Translations under genes and position numbers: made by a program | Assembly: GCA_004431415.1 (NCBI GenBank) | Contig: QPMI01000408.1 | Span: forward strand, 682,001-746,000 | Length of the DNA stretch: 64,000 nt | Origin: Cyanophora paradoxa | Lineage: Eukaryota; Glaucocystophyceae; Cyanophorales; Cyanophoraceae | Reading direction: 5' to 3' | Shown: piece after piece, positions 1-21,770 of the stretch | Numbering within the stretch: position 1 is the first letter of the stretch | Layout of the letters: each line of letters starts with the position of its first letter | Notes under the pieces: model-generated | What the model was told of the DNA's origin: nothing | The model's database searches: none | The model's input: only the letters and a program-made list of their open reading frames with translations

Positions 1-11601
<11,601 letters not shown>

Positions 11602-13089
11602 AGCACGCTGTACCCGAGCTGCCGACGTGACGGGGACGCGAACTCGGATCGGCCAGGTTTCGAACCGTTACTCTGAGGTTCGGATAATCGGTCGCAATTG
11701 GCTGTCTTCCGTCACGTCATGATCAGGCCGTCAGCGACGCCAGGCATGCGCAGGCGTGACTGCAGCTGAGGCGTCGCGCGCCAGGCTCCAGTGATGGCCG
11801 TTTAATATTAATATCCAGTAATAAACATTATTATAATGCATTATAATAGTATTATTATAAGGTTCCCCCGAATCGGGGACCTTAACAATACAATATTAAT
11901 ATACGGGGGTACCCCCTATTAGTGCGCTTTCTTTTGCCCAGGAGCGCACCACGACGCAACTTAACGCTTTAAAACGATGTTTAAGATGTGTCTGAATGCT
12001 CTGCGAGCGCTCGGACATCCTGACAGCTCCATGGAACACACCTCAGGTACCATACCCCTCTCACCATCTCTTAAAGAAGGCACAAGCCTGTTCTAAACAC
12101 GTAGCTGCACAGTTCAAACGGTTGAATCTTGCTTACCTGCTTCATTTAAGAGTGCTGAATGCACGAAGAAGAAGCAGCACGGGGCTGCCGGGGCGGGGTT
12201 TGTATGGAGCATTATTATAATACACTATAATGTTATTAATATTATAATAAAGACCTTAACTATTAATGTTAAGGTCGGCGTTTTGGGGAGTATTATTAAT
12301 GCCATCACTCAGTGACTGGCGCCAGCCCGTCATGATCACAACTCATGATCACGTCGATCACAGGATCCGCCGAACCGGCGCCGGATCGATATCCGGCTAG
12401 CTAGCTTAATTCGGATCCGGAGCTACGCACTGTAAAGCTTTAAGCAGGACATATTTAAGAACCCAAAATGTTCAGTAATTCCGGGGTTAGGCCTAAAATA
12501 ATTAAGAGTTAGTCGCGGAAGCCGCTGACCTTTAGCAGGGGGTTCCGGGGTGCACGTAGGCGCGGCGCGTGCAACGGGGGGTGCTCGACGCCAGCGACGC
12601 CGCGCGCTTCTGCGCTCCCTTCGACTCGGCGAGCAATTCACCGACGGCCGCGCCGACGTTACTGCGCTACGTACCCCCGGGCCTCGGGTTTAATAGTATC
12701 AAAAACTTTAGTACGCATGCGCAGGCCTTGAAACTTAGTACTATTAATATATCCAACCTCTTAAATATTTCCTTCCTTCGCGCGCTGGCTTTCCTCCTTC
12801 GTGGCAACTTCGTGGTATCACTGGTAAGCTCAACTGCCAGGTTGGATCTTCAGGGAGCGCGCACCTTTTAGACCGGTCACATTCGCATCGCACACGCCTA
12901 AATCTAGCCGACGCGTACGCATTTTGATCGCAGCATCGGCAGCAGCAACAGCATCAGCAGCAGCAGCAGCAGCGATTCCTTGAACCCCAGTCGCGGATCG
13001 GAAATCGTTTGAGATCTCAGCGAGGTGTGCCTGCGCTCGCCTGCGACCCGTTCGCTCTTGCGTCTGGTCGCCTGAGAGCGCGTGCGCAG
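11602..13089. other. Divergent intergenic region with an AT-rich insertion
   Basis: This separates the divergent starts of the ABCC gene and the beta-helix gene, so both promoters should lie here. I recognise no gene. From about 11800 to 12300 base composition drops to AT-rich. There is a perfect hairpin at 12252-12276 (9-bp arms, 7-nt loop), a similar imperfect one at 11859-11883, and direct copies of an AT motif starting at 11826 and 12210. This could be a small non-autonomous element. A short CAG-type run lies at 12940-12975. Confidence 0.5.
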
Positions 13090-15099
13090 ATGGCATCGCT
13101 CGTCCTGTCGTTGAGCGCGGAGCAGGAAGGTCAGCGCGCCGCGGACGCGCCACGCCGTCACCCCGCGTCCTCACGCCCCTTCCGCCCCAGTCTTCTCCGC
13201 CATCGTAGACAAGTCCTTAGAGACGAACAGCGCCGCGAGGCGCTTCGAGACACTCGAGGACGCCATCGATGCGGCGCTTGCGTCGGAATGCCCGCGGCTG
13301 GACATTGCTATCCGCCCGGGCGAGTACCGCCCGGCTTCCACCATCGACCTCGACGTTACGGGCCTCCAGTTCACGTTCCGAAGCGAGTCGGGCCAGGCGA
13401 AGATCGTAGCCCCCGCGCCGGGCGACACCATCATGAACCTGAACGGGCGGGCCGGCAAGGCCACGCTCCAGAACCTCGCCCTGGTCGGCAACGTCCAGTT
13501 CGGCGACGCGGAGACGATGGACTGCGCCTGGACCGTCGAGTCCTGCCGGGTGCGCATGCGCCCGACGGATGTGCACTCGCCCGTCACGGCGTATCCGCCT
13601 GGCATCTGATGTGAGCGCTCCGCGTCAGATTGAGGGCGCAGGCGACCACTGCATCATCGCGGGCGGGCACTCCTCGTCCGTTCTGACCGTCAAGAACTGC
13701 CAGCTGGAGAACAAGGGCCAGCGCAAGGACGGCATCCAGGTCCGCGCGCGCGCAGGCGATCTGGACTTGCGGTTGTCATTTAGAAGCAGTGACGCGCCTT
13801 CCCAGCGTAGCTGACGTGCGCTCGCGCGCGCGGATCAGTTCTGGGAGCCGAAGGGACGCCTGCTCGTCGAGGGCTGCACCATCGCCGGCTGCAACAACGG
13901 CATTATGACCGGGTGCGCATGCATGCCATGGCCATGTGCATCGAATTAGATTCAAACTTCCCCGTGGCCGGCGCCCACGCCCATGCATATGCACGTCTGA
14001 CTGACTCCGACGCGCGCGCAGCTTCTACGAGCAGTACAGCGTCGGGGACGTCGTCAGCGATGGCATGCGCGCCGACGTGCGTCAGACAGACTTGAATTTC
14101 AAAATTCCGGATGTGCGTCGCGTTGCTAACATCAGCATTGCTCGCCGTCGACGCAGATCAAGGGCAACCACATCTCCGACTGCGTGAACGGCGCGCGCGT
14201 CTACCCCGGCGTCACGGGTACCATGTCCGACAACCACATCTGGTGCGCCCCTTCCCCACCCCAGCTCCGGCCCCCTGCAAAATACCTACCTATACCTACC
14301 TGCTTTTCGGGAGTTGATCTGACAAATTAAATATATCAGGAACTGCAAGGAGGCGGTGGACCTCGTGACGGAGACGGTGGTCAAGGGCAAGCGGGAGCTG
14401 CCGGGCTTCGTAGTGTCTGGCCCCGAGCCGGGCGCGGCGCCCGCCAAGGCCCTCACGATCGACACGAGCGCCGGCGGCGAGCGGCCGGCGCCGGCGGACC
14501 TCTTCACGCAGTCGGCGCGCTCCATCATGAGCGAGGACCACCTTAAGGGCGCCGAGGAGAAGTACTCGGCCGTGGAGTCGGACAAGGCCCGTCTGGCGAG
14601 CGAGGTCGCACGCCTCGAGAAGCAGCTGGACCTGGCATTCGCCATGGACCGGGCGGCGTGGGACAACCACCTCCGCACAATCCCGCCCGAGGCGCTCGAC
14701 GGCGTCCGCACGCGGCTGCTCGCGATTTTCGACCGCGTGACCCAGATGGCCGTGCGCGCGGGGACGCTCGGCGGCGCCGTCGGCTCCAACGGCAACTCGG
14801 CGTGCGGGAGCCCCCGGGCCCCGCGCTCCATCAACATATACCCCGACGGCGTCTCCATGGGGGGCCTGAGCACGGGGCGGCCCCCGCTCTCCGGGGGCAA
14901 CACGCCCACGGGCGCGGGCGGCATGGTCCGCGTCCCGAGCAGCGAGCTGCTGGGCGCCGGGCCCCGCCGCCGCTCGAACTCGCAGGACGGCTTGGGCTCC
15001 GACCGCCGCGGCTCGGGCTCGTACGACGCCACCTCGCCCCTCGTCGCCGCCCTCGCCGCCGGCGCCCCTGCCGCCCTCAACGTTAACAAGGCCTTCTGA
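13090..15099 (+). CDS. Right-handed parallel beta-helix protein with a coiled-coil C-terminus
   Basis: Seven exons join in frame: 13090-13129, 13191-13549, 13629-13739, 13839-13912, 14022-14076, 14157-14242 and 14340-15099, giving 494 residues. The N-terminal two thirds look like pectate-lyase-type beta-helix coils, with short repeats such as TLEDAIDAALA, IAIRPGEYRP, LTVKNCQLENKGQRKDGIQ, LLVEGCTIAGCNNGIM and GNHISDCVNGARV. Such proteins include carbohydrate lyases and epimerases as well as non-enzymatic scaffolds; no catalytic motif is identifiable. The last exon adds a predicted coiled coil (KYSAVESDKARLASEVARLE) and a Ser/Gly-rich tail with RRRSNSQD, a possible basophilic-kinase or 14-3-3 site. 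No signal peptide is visible, so a cytosolic location is inferred. All junctions are GT-AG, and the phases support the model. Confidence 0.85.
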
Positions 15100-16472
15100 G
15101 GCGGGCAACTGAGCCTCGAGCTCGGAGCCGCTCAGCAGCGCGGCGGATCCGCAGCGATCGGGCGAATCCGGACCCAGACCTAGATCCCTGCGAGTCTTTT
15201 TCTTTAATTTCGCAGGCTTCACGCTTTTTCGCTTTAAAACCCACAGCTGCAGGCGTAGTTCTAGTATCCATAGCCCCGGCCCTCGAGTTTCTGGCTGAGC
15301 GCTCCGTCTTGCAATTGGCTGGCCCTGTCATCGCGACTCGTCGAGTCGTCACTACAGTGTACAGTTCTTCACATGCATTTTAAATACATATGCATAGGGT
15401 TTCATTTCGTGCGGTAAATTAGTAATCTACCGTAGTCACTGTGTCCGACGGACGGTGGATCGACGTCCGACGGTCCCCCTCCCTTTTCATTGCTAACTCA
15501 GTTTATCGCTGTCAGGCTATTTCAGTTAATCGCTAATGTAATTACGTGACCTTAATGATAAGTGATTGCATGAAATAGAACACTGAGGATCCGATGATAT
15601 GTCTAGCCAGAGGGCTCGGAGCCTCGGACTCCGGGAGGCCCGTGGCAAGCCTCAGCTGCCGCAGTGCAGGACCTCATGATCTCTGTGACCACACATGATC
15701 ACTGTGAGCCTATGATCATGAGCCTCGGAGTACGCCGTGACGCCGCTGAGCCTTTATTTAAATTCGAACCATAAATTAAATCATATAAACGGGGCCACTG
15801 GGCCATGGCGATGTCCCGCAGGTGCCGGTGGCCGCGCCGGCATGTACATGTGCATGCTTCATCGATATCATGGCATGGCCATGCCATGATGGCATTTAGT
15901 TCGAAGATGCATGATGCTCTGCAGCTGCATGCGCAGTCCGTAAGGGCGAGCCGACGAAGATTGACCTTCAAATAAAAGGATTTGCAGCTTTGGGCTCTGC
16001 CAGGCTGGACATGGGACTCCAGGAGGCCCAGCCCGGGGCCGACCCGGGCCGGCGCCCCCCACTACATAGCTAGATGTAAGCCATGGCCACGGCCCGCTGG
16101 TTAATGTCGGATCAAAAAACAAAAGCTATTGAACAAAGCTGACGTTTCAGAACCGGCGTTCAAATGCAGCGGACAGGAAAGACGGGACGGGGGCGGGAGG
16201 GGGGCGAGGAGGTGTTTGGGGGGAGGGGGGGTGAGGGCGGGGGGGTGGGGGGTGGGGTGGGGGGGGGGCGGGAGGGGAGGGGGGGAGAGGGGCGGGGGGG
16301 GGGGGGGGGGGGGCGAGAGTGATGGAGGTGGCGGAAGGGCGGGGGTGGGCCGAGGCCGCGCTGGCGCGCGAAATCTCTCGAGCTCGCCCCCTAAAGCTCT
16401 TAAGCTTGGGCCCTAGAGCTCTCTGCCTTTAAGGCTCGCCCTCTTAGGCTCTAGCTATACAGGGCTCTGAGC
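15100..16472. other. Convergent intergenic region with palindrome and G-rich tract
   Basis: This lies between the 3' ends of the beta-helix and F-box genes. I see no coding sequence. 15360-15980 is comparatively AT-rich and full of CATG words. A perfect 24-bp palindrome sits at 15867-15890. 16196-16320 is an almost pure G-run tract with G-quadruplex potential. Confidence 0.6.
15867..15890. repeat. Perfect 24-bp palindrome
   Basis: The sequence reads identically on both strands (core CATGGCATGGCCATGCCATG). It could form a cruciform or bind a dimeric protein; no function is known. Confidence 0.9.
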
Positions 16473-18771
16473 CTAAGGCCGCGCCAGGAGGCGCGCCGCG
16501 AGGAGGCCCTCGACCGCGTCCTCCGCCTCCTCGAAGGCGCTCTGGCCCGTACCCCTCCCGGCGGAGAGGTCCACCTCGAGTTCGACTCCCGGCGGGAGCT
16601 TTTGGAGGACCTGGGGCGCGATCGGCTGGGCTGGGGGGGGGGGGGCGGGCGGGGCGGGGGAGTGGCTGTGGAGGCACCTCGAAGGGGCGGACGGAGGCGG
16701 CCGGGGGGGAGGCGAGCTCGGACGAGACGCGGAGGCGGCGGAGGGCCGGGAGGGCCAGGATCGCCTCCGCATCGGCCTCCGTCAGGGTCCGGTCGAGGCT
16801 CAGGTCCAGGCTCGCGAGGGCACGGCGGGCGCCGGCGCAGGAGAGGAGCGCCGCCACGTCCGCGGGGGAGAGCGAGGCGGGGCCTGCGCCAGAAAGTGAG
16901 AGGGAGGGGGGGGCGGGGAAGGGCCCCAGGCCTCAAACCGGCCACCTACCTTCCAGGTCCAGGGTTAGCAGGGGGGCCCAAACCGGAAACCCCAGGCCCA
17001 GGGTTAGCAGGGGGGCCCGGGCCCCAGGCCTCAAACCGGCCACCTACCTTCCAGGTCCAGCGCGAGCCTCGAGAGGCGGGGGAGGCTCGAGATCGTCTCC
17101 GCGTGAGCGCGCAGCAGCGCCGAGGCGGCGGCGGGGCCGGGCCGGTCCTCCATCTCCTCCTCCTCGCCGTCGCTGTGCATGCCGGTGACGTGGACGGACA
17201 CCTCGCGGAGGGCCCCGGCGCGGCCCAGGGCGAGGAGGGCGGCCGGGGCGATCTCGCCCACGCACAGCTGCGCCCCTCAGACGAGAAGAGGGTAGAGGGG
17301 TACACGAGTGGGGGGGGGAGGGGTACCTGGAGGGGCTCGAGGGACTCGAGCTTGGGCATGCGCGCGAGGGCGAGGAGGCCCGGGTTGCGCAGCCCGGCGA
17401 GCGCGGGGCAGGCGCCGGCCGAGCGCCGCGGGAACTCTCCCTCCCTGCGCCCCGGCCCGGGGCGGTGAGCTCGAGGGCCCAGGCGAAATAGTAGTAGAGG
17501 GAGGGCAGCGAAGGATTGCAGACGTGGAGCTCGAGCTTGGCTGGGCCTTAGCTTAAGCTGAGCCTAGTTCAGCTTCGGCTCGAGCTGACTTGGGTGGGGG
17601 GTGGGGGGGGGGTGGGGGGGTGGGGGGGGGGGGGGGGGGCAAGCACCTGTACGCCCCGGGGCGAGGAGGAGGGCGAGCCGCCGGAGGCTCCCGCCGGCGG
17701 CGCCGTCCGCGAGGGCAGCGACGCCGCGGGTCGCGTCGAAGGGGGCGGCGGGGGCGAGCAGGACCAGCTCCTCGAGGTGCGGCAGAGATGCCAGCGCCGC
17801 CATTACGGCCGGCACGGACCGGTCGCCCGGCCGCAGGCTGACCGCGCGCAGCAGGGGGCACGCCGCGGCGATGACCGCCGCGATCTCCGGGCCGACGCCC
17901 CTCTCGACGTCGCCCGCGAAGAGGTCGAGGGAGCGCAGGCCGGCGTAGGGCGCGAGGGCGGCGCGCAGCTCGGCCCGGGTCGGCCACGGCCGCATGCTCG
18001 GGATCGCGGCGTGGATGCCGACGCTGAGGGCCTCCAGGGCGACGGCCGCCCCGTCCGGCGGCGCCAGCGCGCGCGCGGAGGGCGCCTCTCGGCGACGGCC
18101 GCGGCCGCGTGGCTGCCGTTGCTCATCGCCGGCCCCTTCCGAAGCTCGAAGGTCACGTGCCGCGGCTGCGTGGGGCCGCTGCGGCTGCGGCCGATGGCTT
18201 CCAGGAGCTCGCACGCCGCCGCCACGATTCGCCAGTTGTTCTCGCGCACCGCGGCGGGGCTCAGCGGGTCTTTCCGGACCTGGGTGAGCTCACACCGGAG
18301 CGAGAAGCTGGCGCCGCCCAGGAGCTGCAGCTTCCCCGCCTCAATGAGAGCCGAGACGGTTCTGTGCATGCGCGTCGCGCTGAGGCTGCCTTTGATCCGG
18401 AGGTCGAAGCGCCCCCAGCCCGTGCCGACGATCACTCGCCTCCAGCGCCTGCGGTCCGTGTCGTTAGTCCGATCCGGCGGCCCCTTGCTATAGCCTCAGC
18501 GCTGACGCTTGCGCAACTGCGCATGAGCGAACGCGCACCTGCAGACGCCGCGCAAGGGCCAGCTCGCTTGCGGCCCCAGCACGTTGAATACGTGGCTGAG
18601 AATGGCGTCCGAAAGCGATTCAAACGATAGTGGGGCCCGTGGAGGCGCGGCTTGCCCGGCCGCGCGCTCTTCAAATTCGAATCCGCGGGCCCGCTTCTTC
18701 GCGCGCGCGCCCGGCTCGCGAGCCGCGACGGCGTCAGACGGCGATGGCTGGTGGATCTGAGGCTCTCGCAA
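16473..18771 (-). CDS. F-box protein with leucine-rich-repeat-like C-terminus (frame break near 18070)
   Basis: The start at 18771 precedes an F-box (LSFESLSDAILSHVFNVLG...LRGVCRRWRRVI) that is completed by splicing exon 1 to an exon near 18450. F-box proteins usually recruit substrates to SCF ubiquitin ligases. A region with RFDLRIKGSLSATRMHRTVSAL follows, then LRR-like segments: LRSLDLFAGD, LLRAVSLRPGD, LPHLEELVLLAP, SLRRLALLL (17990-17660), LELHVCNPSLPSL (17540), GLLALARMPKLESLEPLQ (17350), LREVSVHVTGM and LSRLALDLEG (17265-17050), and RALASLDLSLDRTL (16830). The last exon ends ARLLARP at 16473. The frame of the first large exon (18435-18080) and of the LRR part (from about 18060) differ by two bases at a GC dinucleotide run, so an indel or sequencing slip is likely. 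Confidence 0.8.
16921..17060 (-). repeat. Donor-site duplication in an F-box gene intron
   Basis: The 42 bp at 17019-17060 contain the end of the exon coding ALDLEG and its GTAGGT donor. They recur exactly at 16921-16962 inside the intron, 98 bp downstream in gene direction. A second internal repeat (about 21 bp) starts at 16959 and 16998. Confidence 0.95.
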
Positions 18772-19249
18772 TCAGCGACGCTCGCCCCGCCGGCGCCATC
18801 CGGATCGGAGCGCGGGTGGACGCTAAGGCCTAGGCGGCGCGCTTTTTTGTTTAAGAAGAGGCTCACCTTACGCGTAGTACGCATCGCAGTTGAGCCTCGC
18901 CCCCCAGGGGCGCTTGCCGCTCGCACGCTGCGAAATCAAAAGTGCACCCCGGGCGTGCGCGCGCACCGGTACCCGCCTTGGCACCCGGCTGCCTGGTCCC
19001 GGCACCTCCCACGCGCGAACGTGCGCCCAGTAGACTGTCGGACCGCGATCTGGGCTCGTATCTGAGGCTCGAGGACCCGAGGGCGGCCGTGCGGCCGCGC
19101 CAGACGAATCCGACAGCGCGCGAGCGCCGCGGAACTGCAGCCAATCAGGGATTGTGCAGCGTACGTCGCTCAAAGGCGAGCTCTCTCCTCTGCCCGGTGC
19201 GGAAGGCGGACTGCAGCGCGCCGGCTTTGCGCGGCTTTAAGCGGGGCGG
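18772..19249. other. Divergent intergenic region
   Basis: This 478-bp spacer separates the F-box gene and XRCC3, which point away from each other, so it should hold both promoters. I see no gene or clear core promoter motif. Confidence 0.5.
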
Positions 19250-21615
19250 ATGCTGGAGCCCGAGGGGAGCGCGGGGCCGCTGACAGCGGAATCGGAGCTC
19301 CCCGAACACCAGTTCTTCAAGACGTCGTACGCCGTCGACTGGCCGTGCCTCCGGCAGCAGCTGCGCAACATTGAGCAGCGGGTGATCATGAGAGAGCGAC
19401 GCGAGCCGCTCCTGCCCCGCTAACACGCAAGCGCGCCGCGCAGATCTACACCGTCGGGGACCTCTTCCGCGCCACCGCGCTCGACGTGCATGTGCGTGCC
19501 CCCCGCGCTCATCAGCGTCGACGCCGGGCGCTGACCGCGGGGCAGAGGGCGACCGATGTCCCCCTGGAATACGTCAAGGACCTCATGCGAGGGACGGCGG
19601 AACTGCTCGTGGGCGCCCCGACGACGGCCCTCGAGATGAAGGCGGCGCCTCTCCTGCAGCTCCGCCTCTCGACGGGCTGCCCCATCCTCGTTCGTCCCAG
19701 CCCGCGGCCGCCCGCGCTGCGCCGCGCGTCGCACGGGCGACGAACGGGAGCGCCGCGCGCGCGCCGCAGGACGAGCTGCTTCACTCGGAGGGCGCCGCGG
19801 CGCTGGCGGCGGCGGCGGACCCGGACGCGTACGCCGGCGAGCGGCCGCCGCGGGCCGTCGGGGAGGGCGGGGGGCTCCTCTGCGCGTCGGGAATCACCGA
19901 AGTCTCCGGCGAGAGCGCCTCCGGGAAGACGCAGCTCTGCCTGCAGCTCCTCATGCAGGCGAGTGCGAATCGAATTTGATCCGGATCGAATTCCAACCGA
20001 ATTTGACCCCGCGCTGCAGGTGCAACTTGGGTTCGCGGACGGCGGACTCGACGGGAAGGCCATCTACATTTGCTCCGAGGGTGCGTTCTCGAGCTCGAAT
20101 CGGTTTTTGAAGCTCCGCTTACCCCGCCGACCCTTCATCGCCCCCCCTTCCCCCTCCAAGACTTCCCGGGTAGACGGATGGCGGACCTGGCGGCCGTTTA
20201 CGCGGCGCGGTACCCGTACCTCGGTTCTGCGACCGACATCAGCAACAGCATCTACGTCGAGATGCTACCCCCGGTGCCCGTGTCCCTGAATCGCTGTACC
20301 TCGATTCCGAAGTGACGCGCGACTCAGACCGGCACGGCCGACGAGCTCGAGAGCCTGGTTCGAATCCGGATCCGCGCGCGGCGCCCCCGGCGCTTGATGC
20401 GGATCCGTGCGCGTACCCCCCGCAGGCCCTGCACAGGCTCTCGGGGCTGCTGAGCACCCAGAAGGTCCGCCCGGCGCCCGCCCCAGCGCCCTAGAGAGAA
20501 GAAGACTAGCGAGCGGGCTGGAGAGCAGCCGAACCCGCGTCCTCAAGGAGGACTGCTCCTCGGCCGCCCCGCCCCGCCTTTTTCTCGCGGGGACCTCGGG
20601 GCCTCGAAGCGAGGCCTGGACGCCTCTGACCTCGCCCCCCGGCCCCCGCCCCCCCTCCCCCCTCCCCCCCCCCCCCCCCGTCCCCCGGCAGGTGCGGCTG
20701 GTGGTGCTGGACTCGGTGGCGGCGGTCTTCAGGGGCGACCCCGACGCATCCGACCGCGCCCTAATCACCGTCCGCACCCGCCCCGCCCCGCCCCGCCCCG
20801 CCCCGCCGCCCCGAGCCCGCCGGGGCTGACGGCCCCGCCCCACCCCGCCCCTCTCTGACGCGGCCCCCGCAGCGCTCCGAGACGCTTTTCCGGGTCGCCA
20901 ACGCGCTGAAGGGCCTCAGGTGAGCGCGAGAAGAACTCAGGTGAGCCCGGGCGGGCCGGGCGGGCGCTGAGGGGCCCCCGCGATCAGCCGGAGGCACGCC
21001 GTGCCCGTCGTCGTCGTGAACCAGGTACCCCCCTCCCCTTCTTCACCCTTTCAGGCGAACGCTCAGGCGGGCGAACGCTCAGGTGAACGACGCGGTGGAG
21101 GACCGCGCCGCGAGGGACCCGGGCCCCTTCGGCATCCCCCGGCCCTACGTACCCCCCCTCCCCCGCTCCTCCGGCATTCGCAAGGCGCGCGCGCACCGTA
21201 CCCCTTGGGATCGAATCCGGGATGTCTGAATCCCGTACCCCCAGGTCCCGGCGCTGGGCGTGACGTGGTCCTCCTGCGTCAATTCGCGCGTCTTCCTCAC
21301 GCGAAGCGATGCGCCGCCCTCCGTACCCGCCCTCCCGGGCCCCGGTGCGACATTTTTCTGCTGTGCCCCCCGCCGATCCCTGACCCCGCCCGTGTCGGTT
21401 CAGGCGGCCACGCCCCGGGCGCTGTCCAGCCCCCCAGAAGGTTCCCTACCCCTGCCCAACCTTTCGCCTTCCCCCCCTTCTTGACCTTACCCCCCCCCTC
21501 CCCCCCCAGAATGGCCTACGTGATTCTGAGCCCGCACCTGCCCCCCCGCTGCTGCGAGTTCGTGGTGGACTCCGAGGGCGTCCGGGGGGTACCCGACACC
21601 CTCTACGAATTCTGA
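19250..21615 (+). CDS. XRCC3: XRCC3-type RAD51 paralogue (homologous-recombination ATPase)
   Basis: Fourteen exons join in phase: 19250-19381, 19444-19485, 19546-19689, 19770-19958, 20020-20080, 20161-20273, 20426-20464, 20692-20769, 20873-20919, 20988-21024, 21083-21148, 21245-21322, 21404-21423 and 21510-21615. They give about 383 residues (human XRCC3 has 346). Landmarks are LSTGCPIL, Walker A GESASGKTQLCLQL, IYICSEDFPGRRM, Walker B-like VRLVVLDSVAAVFRG, HAVPVVVVNQVNDAV, VPALGVTW and the C-terminal SPHLPP...SEGVRG. The last two are characteristic of XRCC3 among RAD51 paralogues. In other eukaryotes XRCC3 pairs with RAD51C to support RAD51-dependent repair. Intron 4 begins GCGAGT (GC-AG). 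Exon 13 is only 20 nt. Exon 9 has a second in-frame donor 21 nt downstream. An acidic insert lies before Walker A. Confidence 0.92.
20915..20946 (+). promoter_or_regulatory. Tandem in-frame 5' splice sites in XRCC3
   Basis: CTCAG|GTGAGC occurs twice, with donors after 20919 and 20940, 21 nt apart. Use of the second would add seven residues without changing the frame. The acceptor two exons on is also doubled: CGAACGCTCAG at 21056 and 21072. Confidence 0.7.
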
Positions 21616-21770
21616 TCACGAGAAAGCGCCGACACGAACGGGCGGCAGCTAAGAATTCGAAGCGGGGGCCGGGGGAGCGAGCTGCTAAGAATTCGAATTC
21701 TGATCATGAGAGAGCGCCGACACGATTGACGGGCCAGAGCTACTACTGAGCGGGGGCCGGGGGCGCGAGC
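21607..21770. repeat. 88-bp tandem duplication spanning the convergent ends of XRCC3 and the hydrolase
   Basis: GAATTCTGATCA at 21607 and 21695, and AGCGGGGGCCGGGGG at 21661 and 21749, keep an offset of 88 bp, with intermediate similarity between them. Copy 1 carries the XRCC3 stop codon. Copy 2 carries the last codons and stop of the hydrolase on the other strand. The genes are only 127 bp apart, so one duplication supplied both 3' ends. Confidence 0.85.

Noticed and set aside
20340-20375. tRNA-like T-arm GGTTCGAATCC
   Set aside because: There is no acceptor stem, D-arm or anticodon arm around it. TTCGAA-type words recur in many introns here.
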